Source: Branchiostoma belcheri (lineage: Eukaryota; Chordata; Leptocardii; Amphioxiformes; Branchiostomatidae). From it: a stretch of 64,000 nt of DNA. This document shows positions 21,263 to 32,295 of the stretch, in pieces. The notes beneath the pieces were generated by a model. It ran no database searches. It was not told where the DNA came from and worked only from the letters and a program-made list of their open reading frames with translations. The stretch covers positions 267,276 through 331,275 of the forward strand of contig NW_017804476.1 of assembly GCF_001625305.1 (NCBI RefSeq), given 5' to 3'. How positions within the stretch are numbered: position 1 is the stretch's first letter; every line of letters starts with the position of its first letter. Made by a program: the position numbers and the translations under genes.

Positions 21263-22218
21263 AACTCATTAAAATAGCCTCACTTTTTTATAGCCCAACG
21301 AAAGCGGTCTGAAGTTGTGAACCATACCGTCTGTTCTGTCAAGTCACCACGGTCGGCGCTGTCTCCATATCACAAAGGCCAAGCGGACCTAATCCGGAAT
21401 GTTATCTGTCCTCAGAATCTTCGCCAGGACTCACGAGATGCCCCCCTTTACGGCTATTATCTGTCGGGGAATCTTCTTCAACATGCACGCCATCTTTCAT
21501 TTGCTTCGGTGATATCGCTCAGCAAAAAACGGCTGCAATCTCAACTTTTACCGAGGAGCATTTCGTTATTTCGCTTTTAGATGTTCGTAATAAACCGTTT
21601 GCTGTTGCTAGAATCTAGCTATTTTAGTAGGAGATTTTTCTGTAGTTTTGGCGGCTCTCTAAGTCAAAAAGGTTGACCTTTTCCAGTATTGTCCCCATTA
21701 AATCTCCTGTCAAGTGATTAACAGTGAACCTCGTGCGGCAATGTTTGACCGTACCATAGGTTACAGCCATTGCCCCCTCTTCATAGACAAGGACTAGCAG
21801 TTGACCAATATATCCTCCTTAATGGGTTAGAATAAGTAGAAGTTCACTCAAAAGTCAAGGCCTCTCTGGCTTTGTCTTCACTATAATGTCTAGACAAAAT
21901 CGCTGTCCTTAATTTCATTTTAGGTCCTGTTGTATTATATCTTCTAGATGTAATGACTTTTCAATGGCCAGCTGCAGGATCCAATTTTGGAGTCTCTCCT
22001 CGAGCATCGGACATTTGAGTCGTATCATCACTTGCCTCCCATGTCCAATACTAGTACAATAGTCTCTACCAACCCTTCCCCGCGACTCCCTTGGCCAATT
22101 TTACTGTTCTTTTTGCCGAATTCTACGATCCGTATTCCCGAAGGAAGGCCTGGTGGAGGCTACTAGTCATTTTTTTTTGCGGAAGATGTAGGACTCGGGA
22201 GCTAGACTAGGAGGCTAC
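21263..22218. other. intergenic; MITE fragment at 22090-22164
   Basis: No gene recognised. 22090-22164 is a right half of the TAGCCTCCACC hairpin family (GATCCGTATTCCCG, GGCCTGGTGGAGGCTA). 22185-22208 (GATGTAGGACTCGGGAGCTA) is part of another. Confidence 0.5.
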
Positions 22219-22325
22219 TAGCCTGGGTACCAGACCCACAGCACACTGGACACAAAGTCTCTCACACTCATACTCATAGAGTCATACTTTGTGTCCAGTG
22301 TGCTATGGGTCTGGCACCCAGGCTA
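22219..22325. mobile_element. TAGCCTGGGTACCAGACCC palindromic MITE
   Basis: 107-bp hairpin. Exact 9-bp target duplications GGAGGCTAC at 22210-22218 and 22326-22334. The right one ends 1 bp before the target duplication of the next element. Confidence 0.93.
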
Positions 22326-22343
22326 GGAGGCTACCCAATAATG

Positions 22344-23333
22344 AGGGTCTGCATGGGGGGGTCCTGGCAACGGTTAACGGTAAATTCAGCAGGGCCGATA
22401 ACGCTTAACGGTAAATTCAGGACGGTCGGCAACGCTTAACGGTAAATTGACAGGCTTTTTTCGAGCTGCACTGGATTTGGTATCTCGCTTTGTGAGAAAA
22501 GGTGATCACTGACAAAATTACGTATACCTTACATGTAATGAAGCACGCATTAAAGGTATGTGTTCTCTGTGTTTCCCGCCTGCCCTGGTCCCCGAGTGCG
22601 CCCACAAATAAAGGGGAGTTCGAGTCGATGTCGGCCAGCTTGCATTTTTTCAGTCTGCCCAGTTTTACCGATGGATTTTGAGAGGGGAGCGCCGAAGGCG
22701 CTCATAATCTAGGGGGGTCCGGGGGATGCTCCCCCGGGAAATTCAGGATTTTCAAGCCTTCAAAANNNNNNNNNNNNNNNNNNNNTTCAAGCCTTCAAAA
22801 ACGCAATTTCCCGCATTTTGAGAGGCAAATCATGGTGTTGAGAGTGTTTGTCGGTCCTTCTGATGTTTTCATATTTTACTCAAGATTTTGTTAATTTTGC
22901 CTGTCAAGGTTGACGGATTCGTTAAAAAAAATTCTGCAACTCTCCGCAAACTTCCGGAAATTGACGGGAAAGCTGGTTCTGGCTAGAGCCGAAGGGGACC
23001 GAGCGCAGAAGCGCGAGTCGAGCGCCAAAGGCGCGAGCAATGTAGGGGGGTCCGGGGGCATTCTTCCCCGGGAAATTTTGTATTTTTAAACCTTCAATGA
23101 TGCATTTTCCTGCACTTTGAAAGGCAAAATTAGGCGTAACGAAGAATTATTCATTAACGCTTAACGCTGAATTTAGGATGACAAATAACGTTTTACGTTG
23201 AATTAAAACGACCAATAACGCTTCACGAGGAATATACTGATAACGCTTAACGTTGAATTAGAGCGGGCCGGCAACGATTAACGGTAAATTAAAATAGCCT
23301 ATAACGGTTAACGAAAAAGGGCATGCAGACCCT
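22344..23333. mobile_element. hAT-like element with AACGCTTAACGG words, 990 bp
   Basis: Starts AGGGTCTGCATG and ends CATGCAGACCCT. Exact 8-bp target duplications CAATAATG at 22336-22343 and 23334-23341. Both subterminal zones are made of AACGCTTAACGGTAAATT-like words. The middle holds two GAGCGC.GAAGGCGC blocks (about 22685 and 23010) as in the GTAGCCAGG element, and a 20-N gap. No transposase seen. Confidence 0.9.
22766..22785. other. assembly gap, 20 N, identical flanks
   Basis: The 15 bases TTCAAGCCTTCAAAA end just before the gap and start again just after it, so the gap may be an unmerged overlap. Confidence 0.97.
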
Positions 23334-23341
23334 CAATAATG

Positions 23342-23603
23342 AATGAAGACCTTTATTGTACGCAAATACCCACTGGGTTCAGTACAGGTCACAGGAAAGG
23401 CGTCACAGTTTGCAATGAATATATACAATGTACAAGCTAGCGCTAATTCTATGTACTACTGTATAGACATATACTATTGTCTAATAATTACGATAATTTG
23501 GCTTCTTCTCGCTTCTTAGTAACGATGTAGATATAAGTACAGATGTGTTTTCATCATGAATCGAAGGTTTGTCTAAAGCCATTAGAAATATGAACTTATA
23601 AGA
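23342..23603 (-). mobile_element. LINE 3' region (GAAGACCTTTATTG tail)
   Basis: About 260 bp nearly identical to 57111-57355: AAGACCTTTATTGTACGCAA, then GTTCAGTACAGGTCACAG and ATAATTTGGCTTCTTCTCGC. The 3' end abuts the hAT-like element's target duplication. Confidence 0.85.
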
Positions 23604-23609
23604 TGTATG

Positions 23610-24098
23610 AAATGGGGAAACATACATTGCAATAGTTTATAAAGCTCAGCTCTCTCTTCGTTGTATAAACTACATTCTAATAATTTCCTTGTTTTCTTAT
23701 GCTACGGTTTTTTCCTTGCGTTAATATTGGTTTCTTATGTTGTTCTTACCATATCAACTTATGATTTGACTAATGGAAATGTATTTTTTGTTGAATACGA
23801 TATGTTTTTGATTGTCTTACTTTATTGTTTAGATATTTAGTTTGCCGTGTTAACTTCATATTATCTTGTTTGAGTTAATTTTCTCTTGTTTGTCCCTTAA
23901 GACATGCATGTTAATTGTTAACGTAAATAATGTTGTAAATATGAGATCATCAACAGGATTTGGGAGAGCCCACTAGATAAACCTCCTGGTTTCTTGGGCT
24001 CTCCTGCATGTATTTGATTGTACATAATTTCTTTTTATACCATTACTTTTTTTTATGTGCGAAAGGACAATAAACAATAAACAAACAAACAATAATAC
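23610..24098 (+). mobile_element. LINE 3' UTR and tail
   Basis: Ends TGTGCGAAAGGACAATAAAC then AAACAAACAAACAA, typical of CR1/L2-like LINE tails. Coding sequence is not recognisable. It lies tail-outward beside a minus-strand LINE. Confidence 0.6.
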
Positions 24099-24473
24099 AA
24101 AGTGTTCCTCATCCTCTATCCTAATAGATTACAATACCTACGTACCTCCCCGCCCTGCACCACCTCTTCCAGGCGGCAGGACTTCACCCCCACCTGCGCG
24201 GTACCTAAAAAAGGACGGGGCATGAAATGTTCCTGCTGACTCCTGGCGCCATGCCGTCTGTCTCCACACGGGTAATACGACATTGATGTGGTGTCACACC
24301 AAGACAGGGTGTCTGAATATTCTGAGATGGCAATTACATGTACTTGGCAGCATTTCTAATATCCCATGTACAAACATCAGGCAAATGTTGTTGTAAATGA
24401 CTATGAAATGATGATAATAATGACAATATATTGTCACTCACATCACTCAAGAAATGGCGACTAAACAACAACA

Positions 24474-24740
24474 ATTCTATTTATTTATTTCGCACAAAAA
24501 CACAAGATACAAGGTGAAGTAAATTAAATTAAAAACACTACAGGAGAAGATGAAGCTTGTACAAGCCCTTCTCCTTAAACATAACAAACCAATCACACTT
24601 AAACTGATTAACTGAAATACTTAAAGGAAAATCAAGGCAAATGAGGAGAAAATATCAACAACTAGAGGGTTGTCATCATGATGATACTGTTATTTCTAAG
24701 ATCTGTCTTTGCTTCATTGTTACATATTGGATCGTTTTCA
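24474..24740 (-). mobile_element. LINE 3' tail
   Basis: On + TTTATTTATTTCGCACAAAA then CACAAGATACAAGGTGAAG: the complement of an AATAAATAAA-ended tail. The boundary on the right is uncertain. Confidence 0.55.
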
Positions 24741-25197
24741 AAATTACTTTAATATGTTCCTTTGTGTGAGACTCCCACGGTAAAGATATACCATTTGGGA
24801 AGCGTCTTTCAACAACTTACGATTCGGTCCAGCTATCTGGCGTATCTGGATGATAGCTGGGAAAAGATCTGTTCCGACACATGGAACGGAACTGATTATG
24901 AAAGCAAAGAGACCTGTTGGATTCCCAGCATGGTTGAACTAACAGAAGAACTCTTCCTGCCTACCTGCCTAAGTGCCCAGGCCAGGTACTAGCCCCTTGC
25001 TCCCCTCCGTCAGGTTCCTCCAACCAGTTCTATCAAGAGCGATAGCCTCAGCTACACTTAGAGTAATCCCTGTGTCACTCTGGATCTGATCTTTCCATCT
25101 CTTCACACTTCTGCTATTAGAGGGTCATTTGGGAATAGAGCTTTTTGTAGGGAGGAGCCAGTCTAGGAGGAAGGAAGCAGTGACTGATGTAGCCTAG

Positions 25198-25256
25198 GCC
25201 TGGATGCCAGACCCATGCCAAAGCACACTGGACACAAAATATCTCAGTGTGCAAGG
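25198..25256. mobile_element. half of a TAGCCTGGATGCC MITE
   Basis: Left arm only, GCCTGGATGCCAGACCC through ACACAAAATATCTCAGTGTG, with a 5-bp insertion relative to 18408. Confidence 0.85.
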
Positions 25257-25277
25257 TTTTTCTGCGTCTATATCTTT

Positions 25278-25520
25278 TTATTTCTATTCCAACATTTATA
25301 CAAGGCATGGCGACTGCACACTCAAGTTTTTTCAACGTATTCTATACCGCCTACAACGCATACAAACGCATGAACGGACAACAGACATACTCATTTGCAC
25401 CTGAGTAAAGACTAAATTTGAGGAAATTCGTGCCTTTCCTAAGATCGGTGTCGTGGCAGGATTCGAACTCGGGACCTCTTGTTTCCGAGGCGAACGCTCT
25501 GTCGTTACGCCACACGACCC
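25278..25520 (-). mobile_element. tRNA-derived SINE
   Basis: Minus orientation. The head at the right has GGTCCCGAGTTCGAATCCTG and CGTGTGGCGTAACGACAGAG as complements; the tail at the left has ATTCCAACATTTATAC. Confidence 0.85.
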
Positions 25521-25795
25521 GACAATACCTGTGACGTTTTTCTTGTTCTCATAACAACCATATAAAGCTGATTTTTTTTCCAGACCTTGCAAAGTTACGA
25601 AACATCTCTGTCGTACTCTATACTGCTTGAAAGTTTCTTTGTGGTCGTGGCTTTGGCACTTTTTAATACTAGCCTCAGTAGTAGGCTTATAGAACTGGGG
25701 GTTTGGTGGTCTTCGGCTATTTTTTTTTACGGGGGTAATCCAACCAGGCCAACTATGTTGTCTATATGCAATCACTGAAAATAGCACATATAAGC

Positions 25796-25993
25796 TAGCC
25801 TCTACCAGGCACCGCAGATCGCTGGAAAAATAGTAGAAATTGGCCGAAATAAAGGGATATACCAGAGAAGATCCAGGGCCGTGGGTCGCAAATTGGAGCT
25901 TCTATGACCCTGGATCTTCTCTGGTATACTATCCCTTTATTTCGGCCAATTTCTACTATTTTTCCAGCGATCCGCGGTGCCTGGTAGAGGCTA
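25796..25993. mobile_element. TAGCCTCTACCAGGC hairpin MITE (copy 2)
   Basis: Long arms of about 90 bp (TAGCCTCTACCAGGCACCGC, AGTAGAAATTGGCCGAAATA, CCAGAGAAGATCCAGGG and complements). Exact 9-bp target duplications CATATAAGC at 25787-25795 and 25994-26002. Confidence 0.94.
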
Positions 25994-26002
25994 CATATAA
26001 GC

Positions 26003-26609
26003 TCCCAAAGACCATGAAGACCCCCCAAACCCCCCAGTTTTTGGCATGCTATGGAGGCTAGCACTTTCCGCCCCTCCTAGCCCCAGCCGTCTGTCTGCAA
26101 TGTTCAGCGTGCTTACTACGCCATGTTGTGCTAAATACAAAACATGTCTTGCACTGTTTTCACGGAAAAAAAATACGATTCCTATTTCTGAGCAGGTTTG
26201 TGGGTCAAGTCCGCCCGTGTTGGGCGTGTGGACAAATCCAAAACACGCCGGTAGAAAATACAAACCATCCCCCTCTCTTCAAATGTGGTCCGCATATTCT
26301 CGAACAAATATGGGAATTTGTACCTGTAATAGTTTGCAGATAGTATGTAATGGAACCAAGCCTTCTCTCCCACACCGCGTCTGGCAGACGGTTTTCGCCG
26401 TGGAATCACTTCCACAAGGTGCGGTACGACTTCCAGACGAACGCGGGCGAAACAGGTGGCAATGCCAACCCCCTGTGCGTATCGACACGCTGACGAATGA
26501 GTGGCTATCCTTACTGTAAAGGAAGAGAGCGACACACAGCTCTGTATGTGTACACGTTGATTTAAATCTAACTATAGCTATTTAAAAAAATACTAAAATA
26601 ATTTGAAGA
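26003..26609. other. intergenic, no gene recognised
   Basis: A moderately GC-rich stretch with overlapping open frames on both strands (up to 157 codons). None has a domain, splice pattern or repeat match I can name. Confidence 0.4.
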
Positions 26610-26815
26610 ACCCACAAATTATAGAAGTGGGTAAATTCGTCTCCCACTGTCTCAAAAGAAGAAGTCAAACCCAACAAAACTAGTACCACGTATGTAGTAT
26701 AATGTTAGACGTAATCTCTTTATATAATATGTCATTATTTTTGTCTTTTTCATACATGTTGTTTGTATCTTCAATTAGCCCTCGAGCATGTATTTGCAAT
26801 AAATTTCATTTAAAT
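26610..26815 (+). mobile_element. LINE tail (TTTGCAATAAACTT family, diverged)
   Basis: AAAAGAAGAAGTCAAACCC, then CAATTAGCCCTCGAGCATGT and TTTGCAATAAATTTC align with the tail of 7709-8012. Confidence 0.75.
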
Positions 26816-27059
26816 CATAGGGCGGAAATACGGACATTTTGAACCAGATATGTGACGTTTTTAATAGTTGATTGTCATGATGAGTACGACTGTACGAGTA
26901 TAAAATAAACACCGAATACGCCGTGATCAAAATGGAAAATACACATTCCCTTTTAATTTCAAGTTCTTATATATGGTCGTTCTGGTGTGGTCTGTATACT
27001 AGTGTTCCCGGATTCCGGAAAATGCGGCCCACTATTTCAGATATTTCTAACACGTCACC

Positions 27060-27300
27060 ATTGGGACCAGGCTGGATTATCTGAAGCACGTCTAACCTGT
27101 TCACTTGGGAACACAACTTCACCGTCCAAATTCCTTGTTCGAAATCTTTTTACAGTGACAGTTTCCCCGTACGGCCAAGCTTTGGAATTAATTCCCTCCC
27201 TGACAAGTGTTTCCCACCAACCTACAATCTACAGGCTTTCAAATCAAACGTTCACCGCCATAGCAATGTTTCTCTCATATTTCTAGTTCAATGCCGAGAA
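27060..27300 (+). mobile_element. LINE ORF2 C-terminus, other family
   Basis: Peptide VSPYGQALELNSLP and, with broken frame, NLQAFKSNVHRH: the WNSLP.FK block of LINE reverse transcriptases. It lies in a gene-less stretch; 27301-28076 shows nothing else. Confidence 0.65.
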
Positions 27301-28076
27301 GTGGTCGTATAGGCCTTGCATTGGACAAAAAAACCCTGTTCCGACGTATTCCTATAAAAATGTCTAACCCTGCGATTCAAGACACCGTGAACTCAAGAAG
27401 GGACACCTGATGTGAAAGTGACAAGTTGCCCGAAGACACACATACCAGTCTTTAGGGCAGAAGCGTTCCTTCCCTCAGGACACAAAGTATAATCAACTCA
27501 AGACGGGACCTGTCCTGATCTGTGATCGTACGAGAAACCAGTTATGGTTTCAATTACCACAGACTGGGATATCTCACATACCTCTGGTCCTATCATGTCT
27601 GGAGAAAATCTTCTTTATCATTATGTTTTTCCAATATTTCTCTTCCTATTAAATGTCTTGATCATCAAGACAATTTTCCCCACGTATGTGATCTCTAGTT
27701 ATAGTATTATCTTCTTCTGTCTCTTCGATTTCATAACTTTAAATTCTGAAAGATAGGGAAGGGTATTGGGGGGGGGTGTTCAGTCGCTTGGTTGTTTTGC
27801 CTAGAATGCTTATTGGTTATTTTCCGTTCTCCAACATGGAGAAAATGTTATTGTTAGAACAGCAGGTTACGTTGATAACGGTAAAAGCGAAAAATTAGCT
27901 TTTTTCCGTCTTTTTCCGACTCCGAATGACTTCCAAGAAACAATATTGACAGAACAACGAATGACATTGAGTGTGAGTGGGGAGGGGGGGGCATTTGCAC
28001 ATTAAAATATAGTGATTGCTATTTCCATTGCTTTGGCAAATTGAAACCCCTCACCCATGAACATTGAAAAGAATAG

Positions 28077-28249
28077 TACTATCCAAGCAGAGGTTTGGGT
28101 TTTGGTTTATTTTTTTCACCCAGTGCAAGGAAGAAACTCCTATAAAAAATGGGTTTTGGTTTATTTTTTTCACCCAGTGCAAGGAAGAAACTCCTATAAA
28201 AAAGCCTAAAAACACGCCAAAAATAACCCAAACCTCTGCTTGGAGAGTA
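28077..28249. mobile_element. TACTCTCCAAGCAGAGG element with internal duplication
   Basis: Ends TACTATCCAAGCAGAGG and CCTCTGCTTGGAGAGTA. An exact 54-bp unit (GGGTTTTGGTTTATTTTTTT through CTCCTATAAAAAA) starts at 28097 and repeats at 28151. Flanks AAAGAATAG and AAAGAGGAG match at 7 of 9. Confidence 0.9.
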
Positions 28250-28530
28250 AAAGAGGAGTGCTCTTCGTTTACAACTATTTTGAATCTTGGAGCCGACAAC
28301 AACGGCACAACCACTTGTTAGGGCGCCGCCGGTAGCATGTTTATATCGTGTTACCGAGAGGCACGCGAACATGCCCGGGGCGGGCGGTGTGTACACGGCA
28401 CTGACCCCGCCTGGCCCCTGGGACAGCCCCGGCAAAATCACTTCAAGATGGGCCGCACAAAACCGCGGCAATGAACTGGTAAAGAGACGGGTCTGCTTTT
28501 AGTCTTTCTATCACGAGTTTCAACTGAACA

Positions 28531-29195
28531 TTTTAAAAGGCATTCAATGTGATTTCAGAACAGTAAAATTGGAAATATTCTGAATAAGACAGTCTTTGTG
28601 ATGCTGACACATGCTACTTAACATTAGCACATTTCAATCCACATTTCATACTTTAGGTAACTGCAGAAACAAGCCCCAAGATGAGTCCTGTATTTCATGG
28701 GTGGTACTCTAAAAATCAGCCCAGGGCCCTTCCAGTAACATTTTCCGTCAGAATTTTGGGTATTTTTGCTCCATGAGGGTCAATATACATTGGAATAGTG
28801 TGGTTTCAACTCGAGCGCCGTAGGAGCGAGGTTCCTAGGGGGGTCCAGGGGCATGCTCCCCTGAAAAATTTTGAAAAATGAACCTTCTAAAATGGCATTT
28901 CGTGCATTTTTGAGAGGATTTCCAAGAGAAAATCAGAGATAAATTTGTATTCAATGACAAAGAGAGCAGTTTTTCTACGATTCCAGTCCATCTTTTCAAG
29001 AAAAAACTTGGACCTTTACATAAAATGTGGACCAAAAAGTGGACCTTAACATAAAATGTGGACCAAAAAGTGGACCTTTACATAAAAAGTGGACCAAAAA
29101 GTGGACCTTTGAGCCTTGTGGGGCCCACAAGGTTATGATATTGGCTTTGAAAAATTAGGTTTCCAAGCCCTAAAAACTGCTCTGGATGCCTTTAA
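28531..29195 (+). mobile_element. AAAGGCATTCAATG MITE (copy 4), interrupted
   Basis: Starts TTTTAAAAGGCATTCAATG and ends CTGGATGCCTTTAA. It is cut after GTGGTTTCAACTC (28812) by a GTAGCCAGG-type piece and resumes at about 29129 with ATATTGGCTTTGAAAAAT. Confidence 0.88.
28813..29128. mobile_element. partial GTAGCCAGG element inside a MITE
   Basis: Matches 19675-19960 (GAGCGCCGTAGGAGCGAGG, GGCATGCTCCCC, repeated AAAGTGGACC words) but lacks both GTAGCCAGG ends. Confidence 0.85.
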
Positions 29196-29287
29196 CATTT
29201 TAATTCGCCGCAAGAATTGACGGACAACTTAGCACCCCCGTCTCATGTGAACGAAGACATAATTTGCTTCCTTTCTCACTGATGGCA

Positions 29288-29720
29288 TTTTGAAGTCTAT
29301 TGACCATTATTACAAATGACATAACCGTTTGCGTTTTGAAAAATTTTAATTAGGAAAGACACTAGGAATTCGGAGAATCCATTTATATATTTCAAGCGTT
29401 TTCTAAATGATCAGAAACGTTTGCAAGTATTTTGAAGTCTGTTGATCATTACTACCACATGATGACATAATCGTTTGCGTTATGAAAAATTTTAATTCGG
29501 AAAGCCACCAGGAATTCGGAGAATCCATTTTATTTATTTCAAGTGTTTTCTAAATGCTCAGAAACGTTTGCAAGTATTTTGAAGTCTGTTGATCATTACT
29601 ACTAATGACATAACCGTTTGTGTTATGAAAAATTTTAATTTGGAAAGACACCAGGAATTCGGAGAATCCATTTATATATTTCAAGTGTTTTCTAAATGCT
29701 CAGAAACGTTTGACAAGTCA
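29288..29720. repeat. tandem array, about 142-147 bp unit, 3 copies
   Basis: TTTGAAGTCT recurs at 29289, 29431 and 29578. Each unit has AAAATTTTAATT, GAATTCGGAGAATCCATTT and CTCAGAAACGTTTG. Confidence 0.92.
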
Positions 29721-29767
29721 ATTGGAAGAGCATGCCTTCTTTTGCCTTTTATTTTTGCCGCAAATTT

Positions 29768-29960
29768 TATTTTTTTTGTAATTTATTGAAACAAATAAAA
29801 AGACATGGTACAAGACACAGAGGTGGAAACTCTAGCCGAAGCTAATATTAATCACACCCCTGACATAGAATACAAAATACAGGTATGACAATGACAAAAC
29901 AACAAATGAGCGTTCGTATATACAAGAGTAACGGCAATATAAATCATTAGGCAACTGTAA
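29768..29960 (-). mobile_element. LINE tail
   Basis: On + TGTAATTTATTGAAACAAAT then GACATGGTACAAGACACAG. It resembles 38545-38720 (shared GACACAG.GGTGG and TCTAGC..GCTAAT). Confidence 0.55.
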
Positions 29961-30191
29961 ATCGTTGGGTATTAGGTATAAAGGTTTGAGTAAGAATCAG
30001 AATTTTTTTGTTGACTTCAAGACGTAAAAGGGGCGAACCCCTCAGTAAAATATTTCATTTGATTGAAAAAATTGATTTCAAAAGTATTTCCTTCTTATTA
30101 TGGCCGCTTGAAATTTGGCAAGTGCCGCTTCAAATTTGGCAAGTTGTTAATTGTCGATACCCACCACATCCATTGTTGATGTCTGTCGCAT

Positions 30192-30346
30192 GTTCGTATT
30201 CTGGAATTTTGAATAAGAGACGGTTGACGGCATGGCCAATCATTCGTATTCTGGAATTAAATTTTGAATAAAAGACGGTTGACGGCATGGCCAATCGTTC
30301 GTACTCTGGAATTTTGAATAAAAGACCGTTGACGGCATGGCCAATC
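30192..30346. repeat. tandem array, 50-55 bp unit, 3 copies
   Basis: TTCGTATTCTGGAAT begins units at 30193, 30243 and 30298. Each ends GACGGCATGGCCAATC. Confidence 0.92.
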
Positions 30347-30591
30347 AAAGCTCACCGACCTGGTATTTCCTGTACGTAGTTTTCCCCACAAGTTCGTCCT
30401 ATGATATATCGTGTGGCCAGCGTACTTGCGTGAGAAAGTCTAGAGCCCCGAATCGAGTCATTATTAGGGGATATAAATTTGCCCAGTGTTAAAACAGACT
30501 GTTAAGTGGTTCCCGGACCGACCTATTGAAAACCTTTTAATATCAAATTCACCTGCCGCAAGTATTTGTACTTCTCTTACTACAGTAGTCC

Positions 30592-30973
30592 ACATCCAAT
30601 GCAGTTTTTAGGGCTTGGAAACCAGATATTTCAAAGTTAATATTTTAGATAAGTGAATATTCTAGTCACTTATCTACAATGTAAATACTGAGTTGAAACC
30701 ACACTATCCCAATGTATATTGACCCTCTCATGGAGCAAAAATACCCAAAATTCTGACGGAAAATGGTTACTGGAAGGGCCCTGGACTGATTTTTAGGGTA
30801 CCACCCAGAAAATACAAGGACTCATCTTGGGGCTTGTTTCTGCAGTTTTTAAATACCCAAAGTATGAAATACTGGTGGAAATGTATAATCGGTGAAGCAG
30901 TATGTGTCAATATCATAAAGATTGCAGAATATTTCCAGTTTTGCTGCCCTGAAATCGCATTGGATGTCTTTAA
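30592..30973 (-). mobile_element. AAAGGCATTCAATG MITE (copy 5)
   Basis: Inverse orientation, with ACATCCAATGCAGTTTTTAG to CGCATTGGATGTCTTTAA. A short duplicated piece (ATATTTTAGATAAGTGAATA) sits near the left end. Confidence 0.85.
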
Positions 30974-31280
30974 TAACTTCCTACATATACATGTAATAGA
31001 ATCCACAGCGCATATCAACGTTAGATGGTTCCTATACTGTAAGCTGGCAGTGTTCAAAGTTTAGTAAAGAATTGAAGGGAAAAAAAAGGAAGTTTCTGCG
31101 TAGTTTTCTGGTGACTGACAATTGCTTCAAGATGTGCGTGGGAGAGGCGGAGGATCAACCGGGGAGAGGTCACTGACCTAGCGACCCCTGACCCCGGCGC
31201 ACGAACCGTGGCTGTTCCGGCCAAGTAGCGTAATTGAGGTAGGAGGCTATTGACGAAGCCTTTGCCCCAAGATGACACAA

Positions 31281-32035
31281 GGACCTACGCGAACAACCAA
31301 ATAACGTGCGTTTAAACTTGACATGGGCTTCCTTCACAGTTCACACTATTGGAGCACGGAGAGGTAGGCTTAGGCCATAGATACACAATCAGCTGGAAGA
31401 TTTTAAGTCTCCAAACTTTTATAGCTCCACCGAAATTGGGACCTACACGAACAACCAACGTGCGTTTAAACTTGACATGGGCTTCCTTCACAGTTCACAC
31501 TAGCGGAGAGTGGGCTCAAGCCATATACAATCAGATGGAAGATTTTAAGTCTCCAAACTTTAGCTCCACTGAAATAGGGACCTACGCGAACAACCAACGT
31601 ACGTTTAAACTTGACATGGTCTTCCCTCACAGTTCACACTCACTGCACGAAATCCTATATTCAAGTACATCTTAAAGCCAGCGTAAAGGCTCTGAAGTGA
31701 AGAAACGGGATCTTTAAGCACGCTATAAGGTGTGCGGAAAGGATGGATTCTATGCAGTGACTATTGGAGCGCGGAGAGTAGGCTAGCGCTCAAGCCTCTA
31801 TTTCAAAGCTCCAAACTTGGCTCCACTGAAAAGCTGCCATTTCAAGTCTCTTTAGCTCCACTGAAATGCTGACATAGGGAGCTCCGAGGACAACCAACGT
31901 ACGTTTAAACTTGACATAGGTTTTCCTCACAGTTCACAGCGCGGAGAGGTAGGCTCAAGCCATATAACAGCTGAAAGACGTTCCCGACGTTATTACAAAT
32001 CTCCAAACTTTTAGTTCCACTGAAAAGCTGCCATT
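31281..32035. repeat. tandem array, about 140-157 bp unit, 3 clear copies plus decayed ones
   Basis: GGACCTACGCGAACAACCA-like starts at 31281, 31438 and 31578. Each has GTTTAAACTTGACATGG and CAGTTCACACT. Decayed units follow at about 31740 and 31880 (ACGTACGTTTAAACTTGACA). Confidence 0.88.
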
Positions 32036-32295
32036 ACACTGTAGTTAATTAAAGATAAGACTGATACTAAGCTAATACTGCTAGATAAAGCTACTAGAAG
32101 TAACTGAAAAAGCTACAGTACAGCAATTTGCGAGATAAAGCTACTGAAAGTAACTGAAAAAGCTACAATGCAGTTTTCTAAATACTGACACCAAAGTGTA
32201 GGCGAAGTGAAGCCAACCCCGTAAAAAAACGGCGTGTGCTAATGAACCTAGGCGAGTGGACAGTACTTTCAGTACCGTAGAGATACCCTACTACA

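Noticed and set aside
26046-26519. Open frame of 157 codons
   Set aside because: Frames on both strands are open over the same stretch and no motif is recognisable.
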